NCBI GenBank assembly: GCA_017461505.1
Contig: JAFTXV010000011.1
Coordinates: forward strand, 248,001 to 312,000
Direction of reading: 5' to 3'
Origin: Paludibacteraceae bacterium
GTDB lineage: Bacteria > Bacteroidota > Bacteroidia > Bacteroidales > Paludibacteraceae
DNA: 64,000 nucleotides
How positions within the stretch are numbered: position 1 is the first letter of the stretch; each line of letters starts with the position of its first letter. The notes below the pieces were generated by a model. It did not search any database. It had not been told where the DNA came from and saw nothing but the letters and a program-made list of their open reading frames with translations. The translations under genes were made by a program, and so were the position numbers. Shown piece after piece: positions 34,301-42,279 of the stretch.

Positions 34301-35264
34301 ATGGAAAATATTAGTCGTCGGGACATGGCATAATGGCTATTTATCTTCATATGTGGAAGAACAGATTCTTCCACTTAGAGCATTAGGTTTACAAGTTGTG
34401 CGCTATGGAATTACGGGCAAAGGTCTTATGGGCTACCTACGCTGCCTACCTGCCCTTAAGCGCGCCATCCAGCAGCATCAACCCGACCTAATCCATGCCC
34501 ACTATGGCCTCAGCGGTCTGCTGGCCAACCTGCAACGCCGTGTACCCGTAGTAACCACCTACCACGGCAGCGATATCAATGTGCCCGCCGTTAGGCGATT
34601 CTCAAAGATAGCCATGTGCCTCTCTGCGCATAATATCTTTGTGTCGCAACGCAATGTAACTCTTGCCTTATCGCCTAATAGCCTTATCACCTCTCGCCTC
34701 AAAAAGCGTTACACGCTTCTCCCCTGCGGCGTGAACCTCACCGACGATCAGTTGCTCTCGCGCAGCGAAGCACGCAAGATCCTCGGCATAGATGATGATG
34801 CCAAGGTCGTTCTCTTTGCAGGGGCGTTTGCCAATGCTGTGAAAGATGCGCCTCTGGCGCAAGAAGCAGTCTCCTTCGCCTCTAACCTTTCGCCTCTAGC
34901 CTCTAACCTAACTCTACAGGAGCTCCGCGGCTTCAGCCGCGCAGAGGTCAATTGCTGGATGTGCGCAGCCAACTGCCTACTTCTCACCAGCAAGACCGAA
35001 GGTAGTCCGCAGGTTATCAAAGAAGCCATGGCATGCGGTTGTCCAATCGTGAGTGTGGATGTGGGCGATGTAGCCGAGCGAGTGAGTGGAGTGGAGGGAT
35101 GCTACGTCGTGCGCACGCGCGAACCTAGAGATATAGCTCAGGCACTGCAGCAAGCCATTACCTTTGAAGGCAAGACCAATGGTCGTGACCGCATCCTCGA
35201 AATGGGTCTCAGCAATGAGCAAGTGGCCGAGCGATTGATCGCGATTTATGAAGGGATAGTGTAG
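34284..35264 (+). CDS. Family 4 glycosyltransferase (GT-B)
   Basis: 326 aa. N-terminal domain ends in IHAHYGLSGLL and VVTTYHGSDINV; C-terminal domain has LLTSKTEGSPQVIKEAMACG and PIVSVDVGDVAE, the GT4 EX7E-type nucleotide-sugar site. The region after APLAQEAV is replaced by SFASNLSPLASNLTLQE, coded by a heptamer array at 34873-34918, where homologues have one short strand. It overlaps the WbsX gene by 17 bp. Base composition shifts to higher GC after the first 150 bp. Confidence 0.85.
   Translation: MEKGRKWKILVVGTWHNGYLSSYVEEQILPLRALGLQVVRYGITGKGLMGYLRCLPALKRAIQQHQPDLIHAHYGLSGLLANLQRRVPVVTTYHGSDINVPAVRRFSKIAMCLSAHNIFVSQRNVTLALSPNSLITSRLKKRYTLLPCGVNLTDDQLLSRSEARKILGIDDDAKVVLFAGAFANAVKDAPLAQEAVSFASNLSPLASNLTLQELRGFSRAEVNCWMCAANCLLLTSKTEGSPQVIKEAMACGCPIVSVDVGDVAERVSGVEGCYVVRTREPRDIAQALQQAITFEGKTNGRDRILEMGLSNEQVAERLIAIYEGIV
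34873..34918. repeat. In-frame 7-bp-period array inside GT4 gene
   Basis: CTTCGCC, TCTAACC, TTTCGCC, TCTAGCC, TCTAACC and related units in tandem; reads FASNLSPLASNL. Confidence 0.8.
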
Positions 35265-35299
35265 GGTGTAGAGTGTATGGTGTAAAGTGTAAAGGCGAG
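35258..35299. repeat. Heptamer array spanning GT4 stop codon
   Basis: AGTGTAG, GGTGTAG, AGTGTAT, GGTGTAA, AGTGTAA, AGGCGAG. The gene's TAG stop lies inside the first unit. Confidence 0.75.
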
Positions 35300-35383
35300 A
35301 GAATTACCTTAAGGACTATAAGGAGGCAGTCAAGGATAAACAGAGAAAAAATATTATCTTTTATGTAAAAAAACTCTATAATG

Positions 35384-35415
35384 TTTGCATATATGAGCAA
35401 AAAGTTGTACCTTTG
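35384..35415 (+). promoter_or_regulatory. Promoter of second HipB/HipA-like module
   Basis: TTTG (35384-35387), 20-bp spacer, TACCTTTG (35408-35415), 25 bp before the ATG at 35441. Confidence 0.75.
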
Positions 35416-35440
35416 CGCAGAATTTTGAACGTTATTAAAT

Positions 35441-35743
35441 ATGAGACGACCATTATTGCCTAAATACGAGCGGATGATGCGCACCATGGGGGAGAACATC
35501 CGATTGGCTAGATTGAGGCGAGATCTCTCCTCCGAACAAGTGGCAGAGAGGGCGGGAATATCACGCAATACACTCATCAAAATCGAAAAAGGTGATGAAG
35601 GGGTCGCGATTGGTATGTACCTGCGTGTGCTGATTGTCTTGGGACTACAGGATAATCTACTATTGGTAGCCAAAGATGACGAACTAGGACGTAAACTGCA
35701 AGATGCTGGGTTGCTACTAAAAGAACGTGCTAGTAAGAAATGA
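35441..35743 (+). CDS. HipB-like XRE antitoxin/regulator
   Basis: 100-aa XRE protein: GENIRLARLRRDLSSEQVAE then RAGISRNTLIKIEKGDEGVA, a complete HTH. Translationally coupled (ATGA overlap) to the HipA-like gene. Probable autorepressor and antitoxin; not closely similar to the HipB-like protein at 15617. Confidence 0.85.
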   Translation: MRRPLLPKYERMMRTMGENIRLARLRRDLSSEQVAERAGISRNTLIKIEKGDEGVAIGMYLRVLIVLGLQDNLLLVAKDDELGRKLQDAGLLLKERASKK

Positions 35744-36993
35744 AAAATATGAATCGCACATTATACATATTTTTTGATGATGCATATGCAACTCAACCAG
35801 CGCTGGTAGGCACATTAGAATCACAACTCCTGCGAGGTAAAGAAGTGTTTTCTTTTGCCTTTGCTGAGGAGTGGCTGCGTAGTGTTCGCTGTAGAATGTT
35901 AGATCCAGAACTGCAACTATATGCAGGAAGACAATACATGACGGAGGGCAAAAGCAATTTTGGAGTTTTCTTAGACTCTACCCCCGATCGCTGGGGACGC
36001 GTATTGATGGAGCGGCGTGAGTCTATCCGAGCAGAGCAAGAACATCGATTGCGCAGGACAATGTACGAAACGGATTTCCTTCTAGGCGTACACGATGAAA
36101 CGCGAATGGGAGCCTTGCGAATAAAAACGGATATACATGGGGATTTCCTCGACAATGACACGCAATGGAGTGCGCCACCAATCACTTCGTTGGCAGAATT
36201 AGAACAAGCTAGTTGGCTACTAGAGCAAGATGATACACCTCAAGTGCGCAAGTGGTTGCAGATACTATTGGCACCTGGTTCCTCGTTAGGAGGAGCTCGG
36301 CCTAAAGCCAATGTAAGAAATACGGATAGAAGGTTATGGATTGCTAAATTTCCAAGTAGAAATGACAAAACAAATATCGGGGCCTGGGAAGCATTAACAA
36401 TGGAACTAGCAAGGCGTTGTGATATTCAAGTGGCACCATTTGAGGTTAAGTATATGAATAACAAACATGCAATCTTCCTAACACAACGTTTTGATCGTGA
36501 TGAGCAGGGTAGGCGTGTGCATTTTACCTCTGCAATGACCATGTTGGGTTATAGCGATGGGGATACGCAGGGATGCAGTTATTTGGAATTGGCAGATTGG
36601 ATAAGCAGGTATTGTTGTTGTGTGGAAGAGAATCTTAGAGAGTTGTTCAAACGCATTGTATTTAATATAGCTGTGAGCAATTGTGACGATCACCTACGTA
36701 ATCATGGGTTCATACTAACGCGCAATGGATGGACATTATCACCTGCTTATGATCTAAATCCTCAGCACTATGGCATGGGATTGAGCTTGAATATCAATGA
36801 GAAAGACAATCGTTTAGATTATGATTTGGCTATGGAAGTGGCACCATATTTTGGTTTGTCAATCGAACAAGCAAAGGCTATTGTGGATAAAACGAAGAAT
36901 ACTGTAGCATCTTGGCGCCAACTTGCTAATGCGTACCATATTCCTCGCGAAGAACAAGAACAAATGGCAAGTGCGTTTGAGTGTAGGGTGTAA
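35740..36993 (+). CDS. HipA-like kinase toxin, long form
   Basis: 417 aa. FLDSTPDRWGRVLMERRE, LLGVHDETRMGALR, PGSSLGGARPKANV, WIAKFPSRNDKTNIG, NCDDHLRNHGFI and LSPAYDLNP show a complete HipA-type kinase with catalytic Asp in the NCDDHLRN core. The C-terminus ECRV and stop are formed by a heptamer run (GTGTAGG, GTGTAAA), so the original end may have been changed by the repeat. Confidence 0.85.
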   Translation: MKNMNRTLYIFFDDAYATQPALVGTLESQLLRGKEVFSFAFAEEWLRSVRCRMLDPELQLYAGRQYMTEGKSNFGVFLDSTPDRWGRVLMERRESIRAEQEHRLRRTMYETDFLLGVHDETRMGALRIKTDIHGDFLDNDTQWSAPPITSLAELEQASWLLEQDDTPQVRKWLQILLAPGSSLGGARPKANVRNTDRRLWIAKFPSRNDKTNIGAWEALTMELARRCDIQVAPFEVKYMNNKHAIFLTQRFDRDEQGRRVHFTSAMTMLGYSDGDTQGCSYLELADWISRYCCCVEENLRELFKRIVFNIAVSNCDDHLRNHGFILTRNGWTLSPAYDLNPQHYGMGLSLNINEKDNRLDYDLAMEVAPYFGLSIEQAKAIVDKTKNTVASWRQLANAYHIPREEQEQMASAFECRV

Positions 36994-37004
36994 AGGCGAA
37001 GAAT
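36977..37004. repeat. Heptamer run forming the HipA gene stop
   Basis: GAGTGTAGGGTGTAAAGGCG: units of the GTGTAnn type; the TAA at 36991-36993 lies within it. Confidence 0.6.
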
Positions 37005-37367
37005 ATGAATAGATACTCGTATAAGAATTTGGATGTATATCAAGATGCTAAGATGTTTGTAGTTGCAGTTTATAAGTTGCTTGATAGTTTTCCAGATACG
37101 GAAAAGTTTGCATTGTGCAATCAAATACGCCGAGCAGCCATATCTGTTACATCCAATATAGCAGAAGGGGTAAGCAGAACATCAAATAAAGAGAAAATTC
37201 ATTTCCTAGAAATTGCGTATGCCTCTATGATGGAAGTAGATAGCCAATTAGATGTATCCATAGAATTAGGATATATTACTATAGAACAATACGAATTAAT
37301 AAACAAACAAATTAACAATATAGGAAGACAATTGTCTGTCCTGAGAAATAAGTATAAAGTTATGTAG
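37005..37367 (+). CDS. Four-helix-bundle protein (S23/IVP family)
   Basis: 120 aa: YKNLDVYQDAKMFVVAVYKL, CNQIRRAAISVTSNIAEGVS, FLEIAYASMMEVDSQLDVSI. This is the family first seen in 23S rRNA intervening sequences and common in Bacteroidetes; it forms a pentameric four-helix bundle. Exact function is unknown. It stands just after the HipA module and before a tandem repeat. Full length for the family. Confidence 0.9.
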   Translation: MNRYSYKNLDVYQDAKMFVVAVYKLLDSFPDTEKFALCNQIRRAAISVTSNIAEGVSRTSNKEKIHFLEIAYASMMEVDSQLDVSIELGYITIEQYELINKQINNIGRQLSVLRNKYKVM

Positions 37368-37370
37368 TGT

Positions 37371-37482
37371 TGCCTATACACAGCATGTGAAGCATGCGAA
37401 TACACAGCACGAAGTGCGATACACTATGCCTATAAACAGCATGTGAAGCATGCGAATACACAGCACGAAGTGCGATACACTC
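37371..37482. repeat. Two tandem 56-bp units with mini-hairpins
   Basis: Units 37371-37426 and 37427-37482 differ only at a few positions (TATACA versus TATAAA; final base). Each holds GCATG/CATGC and GCAC-GAA-GTGC hairpins, like the spacer modules at 44987 and 58813. Confidence 0.85.
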
Positions 37483-37493
37483 TACACTAGATT

Positions 37494-38519
37494 ATGATAC
37501 AACTCCTCACATATCCCGACATAGACCCACAGCAATGGCAAGCGCTAGTGAATCACTCCCCCTACGCCACTTGGTTCCAAACCCCAGAGGCGTATGAGTT
37601 CTATGCGTCACTCCCAGAGGAGATGATGCCGTTTGCCTTAGGCATCGAAGAAAATGGACACCTAGCAGGTGTCATTGTAGGATATACTACTCAGGAAAAA
37701 AATCCTATAAAACAACTCCTTACTTGTCGATCTATCATCATCGGCGGACCACTGCTGGACGAACATATCAGCGACGAAGCGCTAAGTGCGCTGCTTGGTG
37801 CAGTCGCCCCCGCCTCTCGCCTTTCGCCTTTCGCCTCTCGCCTAATGAAACCAATCTACATTGAAACCCGCAACTTCCACGACTACAGTCGCTGGAAGGA
37901 AGTGTTTCAATATTCCGGCTTCGCTTACCAACCTCATTTGAATTTTCATGTAGATACAAGTTCGATGGAATTGGTAGAAAGCCGCTTAGGCAAGAACCGT
38001 AAACGCGATATCAAGACCTCGTTGCGCGATGGAGCAATGATTATAGAGCATCCCACCATTGAGCAAGTGCGTAGCTATTACGCCCTGCTCAAACATCTAT
38101 ACACCACCAAGATTAAGACCCCTCTCTTCTCATGGGATTTCTTTGAGAAGTTGCATGCACATCCCAATGGCCGATTTATCTTAGTAGAGCTTAATGGTGA
38201 AATCATCGGCGGAACGGTATGCGTGGTACTACCTAATAAATGCATATACGAGTGGTTTGTCTGTGGTAGAGATGGTGAGTGGAAGAGCATCTTCCCATCC
38301 TCATTAGCCACCTATGCAGGTATTCGCTACGCAGCCGAACATGGTTGCTCGCGCTTTGATATGATGGGGGCTGGTAAACCCGATGAAGCATACGGTGTGC
38401 GCGACTTCAAAGCGCGCTTCGGAGGCGAATTGGTGGAACATGGCCGATTCCTTTGCGTTCGCAAACCGCTGCTGTATTGGATAGGCAAGATGGGAGTGAA
38501 GCTATTGAAAAAACGATAA
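37494..38519 (+). CDS. FemAB/BioF2-like GNAT acyltransferase
   Basis: 341 aa. N-terminal TWFQTPEAYEFYASL and C-terminal LGKNRKRDIKTSLRDGAMI, VELNGEIIGGTVCVVL, GIRYAAEHGCSRFDMMGAG, YGVRDFKARFGGE match FemAB-type or LPS/exopolysaccharide-linked acyltransferases. Probably transfers an aminoacyl or acyl group to a glycan or cell-wall precursor. A heptamer array at 37810-37844 inserts APASRLSPFASRLMK between the two GNAT lobes. Confidence 0.8.
   Translation: MIQLLTYPDIDPQQWQALVNHSPYATWFQTPEAYEFYASLPEEMMPFALGIEENGHLAGVIVGYTTQEKNPIKQLLTCRSIIIGGPLLDEHISDEALSALLGAVAPASRLSPFASRLMKPIYIETRNFHDYSRWKEVFQYSGFAYQPHLNFHVDTSSMELVESRLGKNRKRDIKTSLRDGAMIIEHPTIEQVRSYYALLKHLYTTKIKTPLFSWDFFEKLHAHPNGRFILVELNGEIIGGTVCVVLPNKCIYEWFVCGRDGEWKSIFPSSLATYAGIRYAAEHGCSRFDMMGAGKPDEAYGVRDFKARFGGELVEHGRFLCVRKPLLYWIGKMGVKLLKKR
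37810..37844. repeat. In-frame 7-bp-period array inside FemAB-like gene
   Basis: CCTCTCG, CCTTTCG, CCTTTCG, CCTCTCG, CCTAATG: five heptamers in tandem. Confidence 0.8.
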
Positions 38520-38550
38520 ATGCAAAGCCAAAAATACTAAAGATTATTTT

Positions 38551-39639
38551 ATGAGAATATTGATTGATATAGGCCATCCTGCGCATGTACATATGTTCAA
38601 ATGTTTTGCTAGTGAGATGCAAGACAAAGGTCATAATGTGTTATTCACATGTCGGGATAAAGAGTTTGAAGTAAACTTGCTAACAAAGTATGGCTTCCAT
38701 TTTGTAAATTTTGGAAAAAAAGCTAATTCACGACTGGGGAAAGTATTTGACCTTATTAAATTTAATTGGAAAGAGTGGAGAACTGCACAGAAGTTTAAAC
38801 CAGATATTTTTTTAAGTCACGGTTCTATAACAGCATCGCATGTGGCTTGGATTAAGCGTAAACCAAGTATAGCATTCGAAGATACATTTAATATGGAGCA
38901 AATAAAGTTGTGGAAGCCTTTTGTTACGAACATATTAACTTCTATGTATGAGCATCCATTAAACTCTTCTAAGGTAATCAAATATAGAGGGTATAACGAG
39001 TTGCTATATTTACATCCTAATCACTTTCAAAAAGATCAGACTATCTTCGAAAAACTGAATATTAAAATGGGTGAAAAGTATGTGGTTTTGCGTTTTGTAT
39101 CATGGAATGCAACACATGATAAAGGTCACTCTGGAATATCGTACGAAAACAAATGTAGGGCCGTAGAAGAATTCTCAAAGTATGCCAAAGTATATATATC
39201 TTCAGAAGGAGAATTGCCTATTAACCTTGAGAAATATCGTATGCCATTATCCGCAGAGAATATGCATGCTGTGATGGCAAACGCATGCTTGATATTTGGA
39301 GAGAGCGCAACGATGGTCACTGAAGGAGTTATGCTAGGGGTACCAGGGATATATTTAGATAACACAGGACGCTTATATACCTATGATATTGAACTGAAAT
39401 ATAACATGTGTTTCAACTATTCAGAAAGCGAAGATGATCAAATAAAGGCAATAGAAAAAGGAGTTGATTTGATTACAAATAATACAAAAGACTTTATTAC
39501 TGATACATATAAACGGTTGTTTGAAGATAATATAGACGTAACTGCGTTTCTAGTTTGGTTTGTCGAAAATTATCCACAAAGCGCAACTATCACCCGTGAA
39601 AATCAGAATAATAGCGAATTCTGGAATCAGTTTAAGTGA
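38551..39639 (+). CDS. DUF354 glycosyltransferase-like protein
   Basis: 362 aa. MRILIDIGHPAHVHMFKCFA is the DUF354 N-terminal signature; FLSHGSITASHVAW, FGESATMVTEGVMLGVPGIY complete the GT-B-like (MurG/LpxB-related) pattern. Family members are in O-antigen or archaeal glycolipid loci; the donor is unknown. The DNA is AT-rich compared with the gene before it. It is followed by heptamer words and then a terminator at 39717-39749. Confidence 0.8.
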   Translation: MRILIDIGHPAHVHMFKCFASEMQDKGHNVLFTCRDKEFEVNLLTKYGFHFVNFGKKANSRLGKVFDLIKFNWKEWRTAQKFKPDIFLSHGSITASHVAWIKRKPSIAFEDTFNMEQIKLWKPFVTNILTSMYEHPLNSSKVIKYRGYNELLYLHPNHFQKDQTIFEKLNIKMGEKYVVLRFVSWNATHDKGHSGISYENKCRAVEEFSKYAKVYISSEGELPINLEKYRMPLSAENMHAVMANACLIFGESATMVTEGVMLGVPGIYLDNTGRLYTYDIELKYNMCFNYSESEDDQIKAIEKGVDLITNNTKDFITDTYKRLFEDNIDVTAFLVWFVENYPQSATITRENQNNSEFWNQFK

Positions 39640-39643
39640 TTGG

Positions 39644-39682
39644 CGATAGGCGATGAGGCGATAGGTTATAGGTTATAGGCTT
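39644..39682. repeat. Heptamer array after DUF354 gene
   Basis: GGCGATA, GGCGATG, AGGCGATA, GGTTATA, GGTTATA, GGCTT units following the stop codon. Confidence 0.7.
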
Positions 39683-39716
39683 GAGAACTTGAAGCAATAT
39701 AACGCCCTTTATACAT

Positions 39717-39757
39717 CAAATATGGACGATACAAAATCGCCCATATTTGTTTTCTCT
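39717..39757 (+). terminator. Terminator after DUF354 gene
   Basis: Arms CAAATATGGACGAT (39717-39730) and ATCGCCCATATTTG (39736-39749), one mismatch, 5-nt loop, then TTTTCTCTT. Two tandem copies of a 16-bp word (CTTCTCCTTTGTTTAT) follow at 39790-39821. Confidence 0.8.
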
Positions 39758-39840
39758 TACTATCCCTCTTGCCTTTTTTCCCCTTTAATCTTCTCCTTTG
39801 TTTATCTTCTCCTTTGTTTATTTTATCCTTATTATTTCCT

Positions 39841-40111
39841 CGTGGAACGCGCCAAGGCGGTAGTCACCGACTCGGGCGGTATCACCGAAGAGACCACTGT
39901 GATGGGCGTACCATGTATCACCTTACGTGACAACACCGAGCGCCCAGAGACTTGCACCGTGGGTACCAACGAACTCATAGGAACCGATCCTGCGGCCGTG
40001 AAGCCAGCATTGGATCTGCTCTTTGGCGGACAATGGAAGAAAGGCACTATCCCCGCACTCTGGGACGGTCACACTGCCGAGAGAATTGTGGAGATACTTC
40101 TGGAACTATGA
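39841..40111 (+). pseudogene. 3' remnant of UDP-GlcNAc 2-epimerase gene (wecB-like)
   Basis: The last 90 residues (VERAKAVVTDSGGITEETTV, then MGVPCITLRDNTERPETC and GTNELIGTD) match the C-terminal part of UDP-N-acetylglucosamine 2-epimerase, normally about 370 aa. Everything upstream is T-rich repeat DNA with no epimerase sequence, so the N-terminal 280 residues are gone. It has no promoter or good start. It marks an old deletion at the edge of the polysaccharide region. Confidence 0.8.
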
Positions 40112-40192
40112 ACAGTATGAGGGATAAGTGATGCGTTGAGTGCAAAACGTACTTAGCAAAATTGCAATAAAAGAAAAAAATGCAGATTTTAC

Positions 40193-40223
40193 TTGTGTAT
40201 TTCAAAAAAAAGCAGTATCTTTG
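40193..40223 (+). promoter_or_regulatory. Promoter of pyr-gua operon
   Basis: TTG (40193-40195), 20-bp spacer, TATCTTTG (40216-40223), 28 bp before the pyrC ATG at 40251. Confidence 0.8.
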
Positions 40224-40226
40224 CAT

Positions 40227-40243
40227 GCAAATTTAAAATTTGC
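40227..40243 (+). promoter_or_regulatory. Palindrome in pyr leader, possible operator
   Basis: GCAAATTT-A-AAATTTGC, a perfect 8-bp inverted repeat lying just after the -7 box, around the expected transcription start. Could bind a regulator; no T-tract, so not a terminator. Confidence 0.45.
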
Positions 40244-40250
40244 ACCTAAG

Positions 40251-41381
40251 ATGGCGATTCAACGCAACATAATACAAATTCCGGCTCTCGTGGATCTTCA
40301 TGTCCACTTCCGTGAGCCGGGTTTTTCGTATAAAGAGACTATCCAAACGGGCAGCATGGCGGCCGCTGCGTCTGGCTACAGCGCAGTCTTCACCATGCCA
40401 AACCTCAACCCCGTTCCCGACACCGTAGAACACCTCCAAGAGCAGCTTGATATCATTCGACGCGACACCTACACCGGTGTGTATCCCTTTGCGTCCATCA
40501 CGATGGGGCAAAAAGGTGCTGGCGAGCTCGTGGATTTTGAGGCATTGGCTCCATATGTTCGCGGCTTCTCAGATGACGGCCGCGGCGTGCAAAGCGAAGA
40601 ATTGATGCGTGAGGCTATGAAGCGCATTCGTGCGGTAGATCGCCTCATGGTGGCTCACTGCGAAGTAGAAGCACTGCTCAACGGCGGCTATATCCACGCG
40701 GGGGAGTATGCCGCAAAACACAATCACCGTGGCATCGTGTCTGAAAGCGAATGGAAAGAGATAGAACGCGACATCCGTCTAGTAGAAGAGACTGGGTGTC
40801 GTTTTCATATATGCCATATCTCCACCAAAGAGAGCGTGGCGCTTATCCGCGAGGCAAAAGCGAAAGGTCTGCCCGTAACTTGCGAAACAGCTCCACACTA
40901 TCTTCTCCTCACAGACAGCGACTTACAAGAAGATGGCAAATGGAAAATGAATCCACCTCTCCGCGCGGAAGAAGACCGCCTCGCCCTCGTCGAAGGTATC
41001 AAAGATGGCACGATCGATTGTATCGCCACCGATCACGCACCCCATAGCGCTGAGGAAAAGAGTAGGGGACTAGAGAAAAGTGCATTTGGTATTGTCGGCT
41101 TAGAGACGGCTTTCCCTCTGATGTACACCCATTTTGTTAAAACGGGTATCATCACCCTCGAACGCCTTATCGAACTCATGTCCACCAACCCAGCCCGCAT
41201 CATCGGTTTGGACAATAGCCAATCGTTTGCTTACTTCGATTTAGATGCGTGCTACAAGATTGATCCTGCCAATTTCCTATCCATGGGACAAGCCATGCCT
41301 TTCGAAGGTTGGGAAGTATATGGCAAATGCGTGAAGACTATAGTAAATGGAATAACAGTATATAACAATACCAACCAGTAG
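40251..41381 (+). CDS. pyrC: Dihydroorotase
   Basis: 376 aa. Converts carbamoyl aspartate to dihydroorotate, third step of pyrimidine synthesis. Zinc ligands in DLHVHFREPG, then TMPNLNPVPD, HCEVEALL, HICHIS and the catalytic ATDHAPHS are all present, as in type I dihydroorotases. The ATG at 40251 is chosen because the frame's earlier start (40140) would include the promoter. First gene of an operon running to guaA at 49144. The stop is followed by an 11-bp repeat array. Confidence 0.9.
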   Translation: MAIQRNIIQIPALVDLHVHFREPGFSYKETIQTGSMAAAASGYSAVFTMPNLNPVPDTVEHLQEQLDIIRRDTYTGVYPFASITMGQKGAGELVDFEALAPYVRGFSDDGRGVQSEELMREAMKRIRAVDRLMVAHCEVEALLNGGYIHAGEYAAKHNHRGIVSESEWKEIERDIRLVEETGCRFHICHISTKESVALIREAKAKGLPVTCETAPHYLLLTDSDLQEDGKWKMNPPLRAEEDRLALVEGIKDGTIDCIATDHAPHSAEEKSRGLEKSAFGIVGLETAFPLMYTHFVKTGIITLERLIELMSTNPARIIGLDNSQSFAYFDLDACYKIDPANFLSMGQAMPFEGWEVYGKCVKTIVNGITVYNNTNQ

Positions 41382-41463
41382 TTTGCCACCTATTTGCCAC
41401 CTATCTCCATTGGAACCTCATTGGAACCTGATTGGAACCTCATTGGAACCTCATTGGAACCTC
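41382..41463. repeat. 11-bp tandem repeats between pyrC and pyrK
   Basis: Two TTTGCCACCTA units (41382-41403), TCTCC, then five ATTGGAACCTC units (41409-41463; the second ends in G). The spacer is almost wholly repeat. Confidence 0.9.
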
Positions 41464-41493
41464 GCCGATAGACAACCATAACATAAACAAGGA

Positions 41494-42219
41494 ATGAAGC
41501 AACTAACATTTGAAATAAAAACCAACGAACAGATAGCCAAGAACGTCTATCGTATGCAGCTTTGTGGCGACACCACAGGCATTCTCCCTGGTCAGTTCGT
41601 GAATATCCGCGTAGAAGGACAATTCCTCCGTCGCCCCATCTCTGTCTGCAACATCGCCGACGGCATACTCACCATTATATATAAGGTAGTAGGCGTAGGT
41701 ACAGAGGCGATGAGTCGCCTGCCAATCGGCACCCAACTCGATGTACTGACTGTTTTGGGCAATGGCTACGACCTCTCGAAAGCAGGCGACAAACCCCTGC
41801 TTGTAGGCGGTGGAGTGGGTGTACCACCTATGTACATGCTCGCTCGCCAACTCCGTGAAATAGGCAAAAACGTACGCGTAATCCTTGGCTTCAACACCAA
41901 AGACGAAGTCTTTTACGAAGAGGAGTTCCGTGCCTTAGGTTGCGATGTTACTGTCACCACTGTGGACGGCAGTCATGGCGTAAAGGGCTTTGTAACCAAC
42001 GCCTTGGACGGCAAGCAATCCTACTATTACACATGTGGACCATTGCCAATGATCAAAGCCCTCATTCAAGCTGCTGGCACTAATGGCGAAGTGAGCATGG
42101 AAGAGCGAATGGGTTGTGGCTTTGGTGCATGCATGGGCTGCACTATCCAAACCACCCAAGGACCCAAACGCGTCTGCAAGGAAGGTCCCGTCTTCCCAGC
42201 AGAAATACTGATATTATAG
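41494..42219 (+). CDS. pyrK: Dihydroorotate dehydrogenase electron-transfer subunit
   Basis: 241 aa. FAD/2Fe-2S subunit that passes electrons from PyrD to NAD+. RRPISVCNI (FAD binding), LVGGGVGVPPMY (NAD-binding glycine loop) and cysteines C208, C213, C216, C228 in the pattern C-x4-C-x2-C-x11-C for the 2Fe-2S cluster. Followed by pyrD after a heptamer array. Length and motifs are standard. Confidence 0.95.
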   Translation: MKQLTFEIKTNEQIAKNVYRMQLCGDTTGILPGQFVNIRVEGQFLRRPISVCNIADGILTIIYKVVGVGTEAMSRLPIGTQLDVLTVLGNGYDLSKAGDKPLLVGGGVGVPPMYMLARQLREIGKNVRVILGFNTKDEVFYEEEFRALGCDVTVTTVDGSHGVKGFVTNALDGKQSYYYTCGPLPMIKALIQAAGTNGEVSMEERMGCGFGACMGCTIQTTQGPKRVCKEGPVFPAEILIL

Positions 42220-42223
42220 GATT

Positions 42224-42272
42224 CCCGACTCCGGACTCCCGATTTTCGAATCCCGACTCCCGAATCCCGACT
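42224..42272. repeat. 7-bp-period array between pyrK and pyrD
   Basis: Seven heptamers: CCCGACT, CCGGACT, CCCGATT, TTCGAAT, CCCGACT, CCCGAAT, CCCGACT, ending 7 bp before the pyrD start. Confidence 0.9.
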
Positions 42273-42279
42273 CAATAAA

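Noticed and set aside
37371..37482. CRISPR array
   Set aside because: Only two units, nearly identical over their whole length, no unique spacers and no cas genes in the window.
40140..40250. N-terminal extension of pyrC from 40140
   Set aside because: This stretch contains the full promoter (TTG, 20 bp, TATCTTTG) and a leader palindrome; dihydroorotases start close to the HxH motif, so 40251 is the better start.
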